The translations under genes were made by a program, and so were the position numbers. Under the pieces are notes generated by a model. That model made no database searches and was not told the origin of the DNA. It worked only from the letters and a program-made list of their open reading frames with translations. Of a DNA stretch of 64,000 bases, positions 46,715-57,765 are shown piece by piece. Numbering within the stretch: the first letter of the stretch is position 1; each line of letters begins with the position of its first letter. Origin of the DNA: Epiperipatus broadwayi (taxonomy: Eukaryota; Onychophora; Udeonychophora; Euonychophora; Peripatidae); contig JAQFVV010000113.1 of assembly GCA_028023455.1 (NCBI GenBank), forward strand, positions 64,001 through 128,000, given 5' to 3'.

Positions 46715-46978
46715 TTTTATTAAAACAGGAAAAACTCACTATACATATTGCCACACACAGCAAGCTAGAGTAATCAATGGATGCAGTGCTCTCAGATCCA
46801 AGGTTCCTCACTGACCAAGGCCACAAGGCAGAAACTAGTCTGTGGATATTGGATGAATAGGCACTAGATGGGGATTTTATGCATAAGCCTTCTGGCATCC
46901 ATTGATTACTCTAGTTTGCTGTGTGTGGCAATACATATAGTGAGTTTTTCCTGTTTTAACAACAGTTATACACAAGCA
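46715..46978 (+). repeat. Terminal-inverted-repeat element with hammerhead in its loop (second copy)
   Basis: Arms 46715-46785 and 46897-46965 pair for about 70 bp (GAGTAATCAATGGATGC and its complement among them). The loop holds a hammerhead motif. Same family as 31.2 kb. Confidence 0.8.
46804..46847 (+). ncRNA. Hammerhead motif with core mutation (CTGACCA)
   Basis: CTGACCA 46811-46817 (invariant G8 changed to C); degenerate stem II; GAA 46831-46833; stem III ACTAGT palindrome; C17 at 46840. Stem I TCCTCA with TGTGGA pairs except one T-T. Probably inactive. Confidence 0.72.
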
Positions 46979-47771
46979 TAAGAAGTGGTGGTAATGTGAT
47001 GTTTATTGGCTTAAAACATACTTTTACTAACTGTGCATTGAATAATGGTCATAAGACTTTATAACTATATCTATATAATTATATAATAAACTTGTTAGCT
47101 AATCATATGTATAATTAAACTAAAAACAATATTATTAATGTATATTTGAAGAAAATTTCACAATCTAACTACATTTTTTGTGTTAGGCCACCTTATCAAA
47201 GGCAATAGTCATATTCTTTATTTAAAGAAATATAACTCTTGCTTTTGACAATAATACTCGTATTGTAAAATGCATTTACATTATATTTAGTATTTTCAAT
47301 ACTTTCTCCAAATATATGGTATTAATATTACCTTTAATCTATTACATTTCTGTGATGGAGTTATGTAAAAGTGCATTACAACTTTGAAATAAAATTAATA
47401 TTAATGTATTATTATTGTCATTATTAATCAACTAATAAATTATTGTTAGCTTTAAATAATTATATGTCTGACACTCAATAAACAATAAAGTGAAGAGATG
47501 AAATAACTTCTGACCTGATAAAAGTACTGATAATCATTTGGATAATCTTAACATATGGTAATTGTCAACAAATAATGCAGAAAATTTTCATAGCTAAAAG
47601 ATATGAAGATATATTTGATTGGGATTTATCCACCTATAATTGCATATGCCTAATGATATTAGTTTAGAAATTGATGTAATATTAATATTAACAACAGATA
47701 TATATATATATATGAATGAATCAAATATATATATATGTAATAATGATCAAGGCTAAATGGGTTTGTAAGTA

Positions 47772-48102
47772 ATCATTAAAAAACAGTCAACATTTAGACA
47801 ATTCCAATATGAATGACAATCTCAAACCATTGTCAAGGCAACCTCTTTTAAATAATAATTTCACCTTTATTGTTAAATCCATAATATATATATATATATA
47901 CTTTGCACACAGATAATGAAGCTGATAACAGTAAATAAAATAAATAATATACTACAATTTAATATAGCTGAGCGCTTTCAGGAGGATTCATACTCCGGAT
48001 ATTCATAGCTACTAGAATTGTTAAAAGGAGATTGCCTTAGTTTGAGATTGGTGGTTGTCATTGATATTGATTGGGATGTCTAAGTGTTGACTGGTTTTTA
48101 AT
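47772..48102. repeat. Foldback element with AT-microsatellite-flanked loop
   Basis: ATCATTAAAAAACAGTCAAC and its complement bound arms of about 82 bp. The loop has an (AT)n run (47884-47900) and GCTGAGCGCTTTCAGGAGG, also found diverged at 21282-21300. A further (AT)n run follows at 48103. Confidence 0.78.
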
Positions 48103-48502
48103 GATATATATATATATATATAACTGTAAGTGCCAGAAACTAACTTATCATATGTAAATCACATACCACAGGTCTCATGTTCAATGAAATATCATCAATT
48201 TGCTTTCAAAGCAATACTATAAGTAGGTAGCTAATGGAAATCATTTATTATCCATATCTAAGATTGTAAAAAATTGTAAATGAAATCAATGACTGAAATA
48301 GATTGGAATTAACTCATCCTAGAAGTTTTAAATACACTCCATTATAGAAGACAAAGATAAACTGTTTGAAAGTAGATTAATAAATAATCATTTTTACTAC
48401 CTCTCAAACAAATTAATATCCAATGATTTAAATATAATAAACCATATGTAAAGAGAATACCAGATACTTATCAATAAACCTCATTAAAAATAAATACATA
48501 CT

Positions 48503-48985
48503 TTAGTACCATATTTATATCAGATTTGGTTAGCATATTGCTGTGTTTATATAAAGAATTAATAAAAAATGCTCAGAAAAAAATAAGCACATGTGCTTAG
48601 AAATTCAGAAGTATAATCGCAAAGAAAATGTAATTACAGTACATAAATTCTTGTTTGAAATGTGATATTTAGTGAGGGGGGGAAATAGATGCTTCAGTAC
48701 CATCTTTACATTTAGTTTTGGTTAGCATATTATTACATTTATGCAAATAATTAATAAAAACACTCATAAAAATTATAGAGGTATAATCACAAAGAAAATG
48801 TAAAGAATTAATAAAAACACTAGGAAAAAAATCAATATATGTGCTTTGAACTACAGAAGTATAATTGCAAAGAAAATGTGATTACAGTATATAAATTCAT
48901 GTTTAAAATGAGATATTTGGTGAGGGGAAAAATTAGATATTTTACTACCATATTTACATTTAGTTTTGGTTAGCATATACAGTAT
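48503..48985. repeat. Three diverged tandem units
   Basis: TAGTACCATATTTAYATYAG followed by GGTTAGCATAT recurs near 48503, 48692 and 48939, with shared GCAAAGAAAATGTRATTACAG between. Unit lengths are about 190 and 245 bp. Non-coding local duplication. Confidence 0.72.
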
Positions 48986-49257
48986 TTTAAAAACACTTTG
49001 CTCTACTTTGTATATTTCAACTTTCATACATATTTCAGAAACCAATTAGGTACAAAAGTCGAGGACTGCTTATATTTATCATTCCTATTGAGTTTATGAT
49101 TACTGATAAACATCAAAACATAATATGAAGGCTTTACTGAGGATGATCATTTTAAGCAATTTGTACATATGTTAATATATAAATAATCAAATATCGAATC
49201 ACCTTCAATGTTAAGAAAATTAGCTATGCTCTCTGTGAACAAATATATGAGTCACAG

Positions 49258-50475
49258 AGGATGTGGCTGAACTTCTTAACATTGGAGGTCTTTTATTTGC
49301 TGATGATATGTTCTTGTGCACAGAAAGTAGGGAAGATATGAAAGTTATACTGAAGATGTGTGCAAGGGTAGGTAAAGAGATGGGGATTAAATTTTATGAA
49401 GAAAAATCAAAAGTAATAATGATAAATGCTGAGGAAAGAGAAGAAAAAAATTTTTTATTGGAAGATATAGGCATAACTATTTGGGAATTGTCTTAAGTAA
49501 TCAAAGAAATTGATTGGGGGAGAAAAAATTGATAAATGAAGCAAAGAAAAGAAAGGATTTGATAAAAAAATTAACTGTATTTTCATATAATAAATATGAC
49601 ATAGCAAGAATTATATGGAAGGAAGTGGCAGTAACAGGGCTAACTTGTGGTAATGATGCATTATGTATTAATGCAGGGGTATTAGATTACTTAGAAAAAG
49701 TACAAAGAGAAGTAAGAAGACATGCATTAGATGCAGATGTGTGGACACCAAAAGAGGCAACTCAAGGAGAAAGGGGATGATCAAGTTTTTATATGAGAGA
49801 TGCAATTCATGAGTAAAGGACAGGCAGCAAAATGGATGAAAAAGGTAGTACAGCATGCAGACGATTTGGATAAAGACTTTATGTCAGTATACTTATACAA
49901 AAGGATGAGATGATTGTATTAGGAGAATTGTTGAGTGTTATGTTGGCAAGAAATGGGATAGAAAAATAGATACATTAGTAAAAAATAGGGAGTTGGAGAG
50001 ATGGAGAACTAGTATGCAAAGTAAAAAGAGTTTAAATATATATAGAAGCAAACAGAATATTGGGTGTGAGTTAATTTCTGATAATAGCAAGGAAAATAGG
50101 GCTGGAACAGGATTGTAAACAACAAGGGAATATACACATAAATGGAGAAATGTAGATGAATTAGCCTGCAAGTTATGTAAAGAAGGCATGGAAAATAAGG
50201 ATACAAATAATGAAGTTGCGAGAGAATAAATATAAACAAAGTTATTATACTGGGTTTGGAAAAATATAAGGAGGATTTATATATAAAGGTCATAGAGTGG
50301 ACAAAGTTAATGTTGTGGAAATGGCTTGGAGCAGGATAGAAAAAAATATGGGAAAAATTGGGATGGGGAATGGAAAGGGAAGGTAAAGTGTCTAATAGGT
50401 TTCTCTGGGCATAGTGGCTGAAAGATTACTGATTTCGAGAAAGGAGAAGCCATGGTGCATCATAATGCATCGCAT
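49258..50475 (+). mobile_element. Second LINE family: 5'-truncated copy with reverse transcriptase end
   Basis: Translation starting near 49263 gives IGGLLFADDMFLCTES (catalytic FADD), followed by MKVILKMCARVGKEMGIKF. After a frameshift comes YNKYDIARIIWKEVAVTGLT and LEKVQREVRRHALDADVWTP, the layout seen after the reverse transcriptase palm in several LINE clades. A degenerate zinc knuckle (LACKLCKEG-like) lies near 50165. The 3' end carries GGAGAAGCCATGGTGCATCA repeats. The frame is broken several times. Shares its 3' part with three minus-strand copies at 41.9-43.3 kb. Clade not assigned. Confidence 0.8.
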
Positions 50476-52235
50476 GGAGGTGATTTGATACTTAGATATT
50501 TATTTCTGTATAGCGTTATGTACTGGAATTATTTTCGTTAATATATAAGTATATATATCAATATTTAAAAATAAAATTATCTTTGCACTTTGTATGAGTG
50601 AGTCTTATATAAGTGAAATTGTCAATTTAATCTATATCAAGGTAAAATAGTCTATGGTGCTTGATTTATTTTAAACTACTTAATAAATGGGTCACATTCT
50701 AGACTTAAAAAAAGTCTAATATGGGATTCATTACATAAAGTTTATTTTTATACATTAGTTATTACAACTTTTCATAAAATTATTTTTGCTCTATTTTTAG
50801 ACTTTTAGCGAAGTAAGAGTTCTGCTATTGGTGGCTAACTTTTCATTGCTCTTAATGGCCACAATTATATTTGATTATTTTTTTAAATACAACTTTTAAA
50901 ATAAATCATTCTGATTTAGTAGGTAATTAAATTTACTTTAAATAATATAAACTTTAATTGTTTTAAAAAAGTATTAGTTTAGTGTATTTCCATTAATTTA
51001 GTATTAAAACTGGTCATTTAAGGGCTCCCCCCCCCTCTCACTGAGATCCTAACAGTATATCTAGTTATAATTCTGAAAATTGGCATATATTTTTGGGGGT
51101 CTAATGTAAAGTAATTTGACTTAGTGGTTAAGATTTTGATCATTGTGCTACATAATTAATCATCTATCTCACTATCAGCAAATAGTGACTTTCATTTTAC
51201 TAGAGAAAGTTACAAATGCAGGTTTGATCCGGAGGATACATAAACAATGAACAATAATCTATTTTTGGGTCACATTAAATTTACTTATCAGAATTTTATA
51301 GTAGAGTTTACTATAATCATGTGCAGTTCACGGCTTCTTCAATAGTCCCTCATCTGGAAAGAATCTTAAATATGGTTGGAACTAAAAAAAAATAAATTTT
51401 ACTCATCTGGGTTCGAATCCAAGTTGGAAGCATGTCAGGTAAATGTAGTACTTTGTACCAAATGACTTTTTTTTAGTGATTGCGCCCTCATCTGGAAAGA
51501 ATCTTAAATATGGTTGGAACTAAAAATAAATAAATTTTACTCATCTGTGTTCGAATCCAAGTTGGAAGCATGTCAGGTAAATGTAGTACTTTGTACCAAA
51601 TGACTTTTTTTTAGTGATTGCATTTATAAATGTTATTTGTTTTTGTGTGTTTTATTTTTTATTAGTTTATTAATTAAATATATAGCAGTAAATCAGTTGT
51701 ATATGATTGCTTTTTTTTATATAATAAATTTTTAGAATTTGGTAATAAATAAATAAGAACATATATATTAAGAATACAATTTTTTTTAAAAAAAACACCT
51801 TTTTATCTTGAAATATATTTTTTCTTTTCCTTTTTTTAAAAATAAAAATAAACATTTAAACGAGTTGCAATTTTTAGCATTATTTACAAGTTAGACGACT
51901 AGATTTTCATCAACTTGTCGTCTCTCTAAAACACACACAAACTCATTTTCTTTTATTCTTTTTGTTGAGGCATTATTTAATGGAGGGATAAATCAGATGA
52001 CAACAAGCAATTAATTTTAAAGTATAGAAGTTTTAAGAGGTCTAAAATTGTAAGATTTTGCTAGTAATTGCCATGTTGACTTGATTGAGGTAGTCCATTA
52101 ATTTTTAAGAATTTCAGTAATATAAAAAGATTTAATTTTTTATCAAAAATATGCCTTTCATAAAAGCAAAACCAATCAACCAATTGCAATATGATTTAAA
52201 TAAAAAAATATTTTTTTGTAGCTTTTATTATGTAA
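50476..52235. other. Intron with the B-box tandem only
   Basis: TTAGTGGTTAAG near 51120 and GCAGGTTTGATCC near 51219 could be A and B boxes of a degenerate SINE; otherwise AT-rich and featureless apart from 51347-51620. Confidence 0.4.
51347..51620. repeat. Tandem duplication of a B-box-bearing segment
   Basis: Two 138-bp units start CCCTCATCTGGAAAGAATC at 51347 and 51485 and are almost identical. The first has GGGTTCGAATCC (51409-51420), a perfect RNA polymerase III B box. No matching A box close by. May be a SINE fragment duplicated recently. Confidence 0.78.
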
Positions 52236-52332
52236 ATATAGGGGATTTGAACACAGACTTTCAAGCACCCCTCACCTATCCAAACTATCTCATACCACTG
52301 ATCACATGACCACACACATGTAGAATAGATAA

Positions 52333-52391
52333 ATAATCACCAATATACATATTTCGTTCTGTATCAGCACTCATCAGTTGGTCCAGATTAT
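52333..52391 (-). ncRNA. Type-I hammerhead ribozyme, core intact, one stem II mismatch
   Basis: Minus strand: CTGATGA 52377-52371; stem II GTGCTG-ATA-CAGAAC (52370-52356, one G-A mismatch); GAAA 52355-52352; stem III ATA-TG-TAT; A17 at 52344. Stem I: ACCAA with TTGGT (5 bp), a GGT bulge, then six more pairs (TAATC side with GATTA). Confidence 0.82.
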
Positions 52392-52755
52392 CATCTCCCA
52401 CACACATATATATAATCAGTGCTCAGTTTATATTAAGATAGCAAATCTTCATACTTTAATGGACACGCTTCAATCTACTCAAAACTCCAACTCTTCAGCC
52501 ATTCATACCACTGAAAATCTGATGATGGAAAGCCCAAATCTTATGCTGATGCCAATATTATTGCCATGCCCATGTTGACCTCAAGTCATGGCAATAATGT
52601 TGGCATCAGCATGGGGTTTGGGCTTTCCATCATCAGATTTTCAAAGGATGGATGGCTGAAGAGTTGGAGTAGATTGAAACCTGTCCATTAAAGTATAAAG
52701 ATTTGCTATCTTAATATAAACTGAGCACTGATTATATCTATGTGTGTGGGCGATG

Positions 52756-52814
52756 ATAATCTGGACCAACTTATGAGTGCTGGTTCAGCACGAAATACAT
52801 ATATTGGTGATTAT
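52756..52814 (+). ncRNA. Hammerhead motif with core mutation (CTTATGA)
   Basis: Plus strand: CTTATGA at 52770-52776 (invariant G5 changed to T); perfect stem II GTGCTG-GTT-CAGCAC (52777-52791); GAAA 52792-52795; stem III ATA-CA-TAT; A17 at 52803. Stem I ACCAA (52765-52769) with TTGGT (52804-52808), a bulge and six more pairs. The G5 change should abolish cleavage. Confidence 0.82.
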
Positions 52815-52962
52815 TTATCTTTACTACATGTGTGTAGTCATGTGTATCAGTGGTATGAGATAGTGTTGATAGTTGAAAGGTGCTTGAAAGTCTGTGTCCA
52901 AATCCCCTATATTTACAATTAAGCTCCAGGTACATGAAGAATGCCTGTATTTCAAATCTTAG

Positions 52963-53789
52963 CTTTTAATATGTATATAAATTTTTGTTTTGTATTGTGA
53001 CAGTCAGTCTTAAACAACTGCTACAAAGATGGCTGCAAGCATAGTTGCAGCCCAAACAAATGTACATATTATAATAAAAGGAGTGGTCTGTGCAGGTATA
53101 TTTTCTCTGTTGCTTACACACACAATATATTGTAAACAAATAGGATGAATGGTGATAATACGCTTATAAATAAACAAATGTGGACACCACATGTAAATAT
53201 GTATTTTGCTGTTAATAAATGCTATATATATATATATTTTTTAATTTATGATGTGAATAAATATGGTAGGGCATTAAAGAAATTATTGCAGGAAACTGAA
53301 ATGTATTTGCAAGTAACCCAACAGTAAACATGTTTTATTTTGATTTTATTTTAGATTCTCAAATGTTGTATTTTTTTTCTGTTGCTTATTGAATATTCTT
53401 TTTGGAAAACTTAAAAACAATTTTTATGTGACAACAAGTATACAGTTTAAGTTTTATAATTTTTTTTTTAGAACCTAATGTTCATGACCGCAGGCAAGTC
53501 AATGACCTCTTTCTTTTATTGTATAATGTTTTGGGAAAAAAATGTAGAAATTGTATCAGTGGTCATTCAGCTTGACACCTACTCAAAATTATTTAATTAA
53601 ATAAATGTGATTTTATTTTATTGTTTAAAGAAATCAAGGGATTGGAATTTAATTAATTAAAAGATAAAGTTATCGTAAGACATATTTTTTCCAAAGAGAT
53701 AGCTAAAATTAAATCCATTGTTTGGACTTAAGTAATTAAAAACAGGGATTAATAATTTAATTAAAAACAGAAATGTAAAAGCAATAACT
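52963..53789. other. Intron, nothing seen
   Basis: AT-rich with an (AT)n run at 53223-53238; short frames are not recognisable. Confidence 0.45.
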
Positions 53790-54571
53790 TGTGGAGGGGA
53801 TGAGAGAATACACTCTGTAATGGGGGGATATATAAAGGCTGGTCAGATGAAATTGGATTAGTTAGCTGGGTTATATTCGTTGACTCTCACGGGCACTCTT
53901 ACCCGTTCTCTTTGGAGTTAGCAGTATAGTTTTCGGAGTGTACGGACGGAAAAGCAGAATTATGAGTGTAGAAAAATATTTTTTCAGAATGTTGAACAAG
54001 TGGAAGAGTTATTAATAGCTGAATGTATTTTAAAAGTTGCAGACCAAGAAATATGAGACTTATGGATTAAGAAAGAAAAATACAATTGAAATTATTATTA
54101 TCAGATACATTTCCTAACAAGTATTAACCGAAGGGAGAAAGAATACTGCCCAATTAAACAAAAGAAAGTGAAATTTAAGCTAATGTTTTATATCGCTAAG
54201 GGAATGGAATCAAGATTTATTTGAGATACAGCAATGGACATGGAGTAGAAGACCAAGTTCGGTACATTCGCACCGCTCGAAGACCTACATGGCCGTCCAG
54301 TGATGTGACTTTCTATTTCTTAAAGTGTAGCTGCTATGGACAATTTGCTAACCTCCATTGAAGCCCTGTTAAGTAATCACCTGCACAGCAGATATATATC
54401 GCCCTCAAAATCCTAGCCCGGAGAAGAGCGAAGCCTTCGGAAAGTATTATTTATGTTTTTATATCTCTTTTTGTGTCTTATTACTAGTAATTCGTTATTT
54501 TATTAATATTGCTATTATTAAATGAACCAATGAATTGTGTAATTCAGTTATAAATATTTCTTTTGTAATTT
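53790..54571. other. GC-richer sequence upstream of the RTE, possible promoter
   Basis: TATATAAAGG (about 53829) is a good TATA box; GACTCTCACGGGCACTC and other GC-rich words follow. Absent from the other RTE copies, so it is probably the pre-insertion host repeat (perhaps an LTR element leader) and not RTE 5' UTR. Confidence 0.35.
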
Positions 54572-54577
54572 TAACAT

Positions 54578-55405
54578 TTGATGACGACTTTTTATTTAGG
54601 TACTTACAACTGCAGATCATTTTCAAGTGAAGGAAGATTGCAAGAATTAGAAGAAGAACTGTCTTATATTAAATGGGACATTATTGGACTTTGTGAAGTT
54701 AGAAGAAAAGGAGAAGAAACAATTGATTTAAAAAGTGGACATATACTCTATTATAAAGGCACACATATTGGAAATACAAGTGGAGTAGGATTCATTATAA
54801 ATAAAAAGTGGAAGAACAATATTGTGGAGATTGATGGTGTATCGGACAGAGTGGCAAGATTTAATAGCAGATACCAAATGCAGATAATTCAGGTTTATGC
54901 CCCAACAAGTTCTCATAGTGATGAAGTAGTAGAAGATTTTTATATGGATGTACAAAAGGTTTTTGATCAGAGTAAACAACATTTTAAAATTGTTATGGGA
55001 GACTTTAATGCTAGAATTGGTAGACAAATGAAAGATGAAATTGCTGTAGGTAATTTTGGTTATGGTAATAGAAATGAGAGAGGACATAGACTTGTGGAGT
55101 TTGCAGAAAAAGAAAAACTTTATATTATGAATTCATTTTTTGAGAAAAATGTTAAAAGAAAATGGACATGGAAGCATCCAAATGAAGATACAGCAGAATT
55201 GGATTATATTTTGACTAACAGAAAATACATATTTCAAGATTGTAATGTTCTTAATAAATTTAACACAGGAAGTGATCATCGATTAGTAAGGTGTAAATTA
55301 TGTGTTAATGTAAAACTAGAGAGACAAAAATTATTAAGAAAAACAATATTTACAGTTGATATTCCTAATCTTCAGAAACATTCTAATGAATTTAAATTAG
55401 AACTT
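54578..55405 (+). pseudogene. RTE endonuclease domain (APE-like), broken at its 3' end
   Basis: The frame opens MMTTFYLGTYNCRSF and continues with motifs of the exonuclease-endonuclease-phosphatase fold. These are GLCEVRRKGEE (catalytic Glu), IIQVYAPTSSHSDE, VMGDFNARIG (Asp/Asn pair), LDYILTNRKY and GSDHRLVRCKL (SDH, catalytic His). This domain nicks target DNA for target-primed reverse transcription. At about 55405 the frame breaks. Compared with the copy near 34.7 kb, roughly 37 nt are replaced by 6 nt, a net loss of about 31 nt, which shifts the frame by one. The related copy reads through this point, so the loss is a local mutation and not a natural gene boundary. The product resembles proteins often annotated in animals as craniofacial development protein 2-like. 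Confidence 0.9.
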
Positions 55406-57367
55406 ACAATGATTCAGATTTGAATGAAATTAATATGAAAATAACTGATACACTTTTAAAAACTGCAACAAATATAGCTGGTAGAAAAAAGCAGCAATTG
55501 ACTAATAAAATTTCTACTGAGACTAGAGAATTTTTGAAGAAAAGAAGGAATATGAAGATATACAAAAATGATGTATTAAAAAGAATTGAATATCTCGAAT
55601 TTTGTAAAATGGTACGGAAAAGAGTTGAAAATGATATAAGAAAGTATAACTGTGAAATAGCAAGGAAAGCTGTAGAAGAAAATAAAAGTCTCAAAAATGT
55701 TAAACAACATTTTGGTATTGGTAGGAAATTTATATCTGCAATAAGAAAAAAAGATGGAATTATTACTAAAAAGAGAGATGACATCATGAAATTGGTAGAA
55801 GATTTTTATCAAGAATTATATAGTAATAAAAAACAAGTACCTCCTATATCTATTACATCTGCCGAATTGCCCAGAATTTTAAATGAAGAAGTGAGACATG
55901 CAATTAAGTGTATGAAGAAAGGAAAGGCTCCAGGAAATGATGGAATTATAATTGATATATTAAAAGAAGCAGGTGAAGAAATAGAAACAATTTTAGCAAA
56001 GTTATATACCAAATGTCTAAATGATAAAGATGTACTGGAAGACTGGAAGAATGCAGTAATAATATTAATATTTAAAAAAGGTGATAAAGAAGATATTAGA
56101 AATTACAGACCTATCAGCCTTTTATCAGTTTTATATAAAATTTTTACCAAGATAATTATAACTCATCTACAGAGAACTTTGGATTTCCACCAACCAAGAG
56201 AACAAGCTGGATTTAAAAGTGGTTTTAGTACAATAGATCATATCCAGGTATTGAGACAAGTCATAGAAAGGACAAACGAATATGAGTTGTCATTATGTTT
56301 TGGATTTGTAGATTATGAAAAGGCATTCGATTCTATACACATTTCTTCAGTGATTAAAGCATTGGATCATCAAGGTATAGATCCAGGATATTGTCATATT
56401 TTAAAGAATATTTATAAAAATGCAACAGCAACAATTAGATTACATAATGATACTGGAAAAATCAACATTGAGAAAGGTGTAAGACAAGGTGACTCCATAT
56501 CTCCAAAACTTTTTACAGCAGTGCTGCAAGAAGTATTTTGTGGATTAAAATGGGAAACTAAAGGAGTGAAAGTAAATGGAGAGTATTTAAGTCATTTAGA
56601 TTTCGCAGATGATGTAGTTGTTTTTTGCAAATAATGCTTCAGAGCTGCAGGAAATGTTGCAGGAGTTAGCAGATGAAAGTAGAAAAGTAGGACTAAAGAT
56701 AAATGTTAAAAAGACTAAAACAATGTTTAATAGATTTGCTCAAAATATGAAAATAAAGATTGATTATGAAGAATTAGAAGAAGTTAACAGTTACAAATAC
56801 CTTGGTCAGATTATTAATACAGATGGAAACATAATGGAGGAAATTAATCATAGAATTAAACTTGGTTGGAGTGCTTTTGGTAGAAATAACTTGATACTAA
56901 AAGGAAATATGCCTATGTGTTTGAAAAGAATGGTTTTTAACAAATGTGTTTTACCAGTTCTTACTTATGGATCTGAGACTTGGACACTTAATGGAAGAGC
57001 AATACAGAGACTTTAGACCACTCAAAGGAGTATGGAGAGATGTATGTTGGGAGTAACAAGAAGAGATCGAAAACGCAATGTATGGGTAAGACAACAAACA
57101 GGTGTTACTGACCTTATTGAAAAAATTAAAAGATTGAAATGGAGTTGGGCTGGACATATTGCTAGAAGAGATGATAATAGATGGACAATTGAAATTTTAA
57201 ACTGGATTCCAAGAGATTGTAAAAGACCCAGAAAAAGACCACATGTGAGATGGATGGATGAAATAAGAAAATGTGCAGGGGTGTTGTGGAGAAGAGAAGC
57301 TAAAGATCAGAGAAGATGGATTAAACTTGGAGAGACCTTCATCCTGCAGTGGATTGATAATGGTTGA
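55406..57367 (+). pseudogene. RTE reverse transcriptase and C-terminal region, with frameshift and stop
   Basis: An open stretch of about 400 codons up to 56634 carries a linker rich in Lys and Glu, then reverse transcriptase motifs. These are GKAPGNDG, YRPISLLSVLYKIFTKII, EQAGFKSGFSTIDHIQ, FVDYEKAFDSI, GVRQGDSISPKLFTA and LSHLDFADDVVVF (catalytic FADD). A one-base change in a T run at about 56620-56626 moves the frame. It resumes with ELQEMLQELADESRKVGLKI and later VLTYGSETWTL. TAG at 57014-57016 is an in-frame stop. The last part (57032-57367) holds the basic SWAGHIARRDDNRWT and CKRPRKRPHVRWMDEIRK tail typical of this LINE group. The family usually has one uninterrupted ORF. Confidence 0.9.
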
Positions 57368-57473
57368 TGATGATGATGAATTCATTGGAGTATCGGAAAT
57401 ATTTCAAAATAGTTAAACAGAAATAATTGGGGTGGTTTGGTCATTGGATGTATGTGTTTCACCGTGTAATAAT

Positions 57474-57765
57474 AGTAAATTTATTCCATCCGCTACGTGC
57501 AGGATAGTTTTCATAAGGAATAAAAGTGTGAAGGAAAGTGTTCCAAATAATTATTATTGTCCGCTACGTGCAGGACTTCTATTATGGAACTTTTAAGATT
57601 CAAATTGTAATTTAGCACGAGTTTGTTCCCCTAGTAAATTTATTCCATTCGCTACGTGCAGGATTGTTTCCGTAAGGAATAAAAGTGTGTTACAAAGTGT
57701 TCCAAATAATTATTATTGTCTGCCACGTGCAGGACTCCTATTATGGAACGTTTAAGATTCAAATA
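57474..57765. repeat. Two tandem 159-bp units with four hairpin modules
   Basis: AGTAAATTTATTCCATCC starts at 57474 and recurs at 57633. Each unit has two modules with a near-identical core (CCGCTACGTGCAGGA; last copy CTGCCACGTGCAGGA). The modules are enclosed by TTATTCC/GGAATAA and GTTCCA/TGGAAC arms respectively. Starts about 100 bp after the RTE end. Confidence 0.75.

Larger units (their letters stand above)
52236..52962. mobile_element. Foldback element with two outward hammerhead motifs
   Basis: Left end GGGGATTTGAACACAGAC (about 52238) and right end, its reverse complement, near 52900. The arms meet near 52580 at the nested inverted pair ATGCTGATGCCAATATTATT and its complement. Arms are about 340 bp with many differences. 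One hammerhead motif lies in each arm. Related single copies lie at 22.4 and 38.3 kb and a diverged one at 4.5 kb. Confidence 0.8.
54572..57375 (+). mobile_element. Near full-length RTE-type non-LTR retrotransposon
   Basis: The element encodes an apurinic-like endonuclease, a reverse transcriptase with FADD active site and a basic C-terminal tail, and ends in a short (TGA)n microsatellite, as RTE-clade LINEs do. A second copy in the window (34.6-36.8 kb, minus strand) shares the coding start and only the last six bases before the ATG. This copy therefore seems to have lost its 5' UTR. It carries two frameshifts and one in-frame stop, so it is probably dead in cis, but it is the youngest-looking copy here. 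It sits inside GC-richer non-coding DNA (53.8-54.57 and 57.4-58.4 kb) of unknown origin. No target-site duplication was found. Confidence 0.9.

Noticed and set aside
52500-52530. CTGATGATGGAAAGCCC near the centre of the 52.2 kb foldback
   Set aside because: Resembles a hammerhead core but there is no stem II between CTGATGA and GAAA and no stem I.
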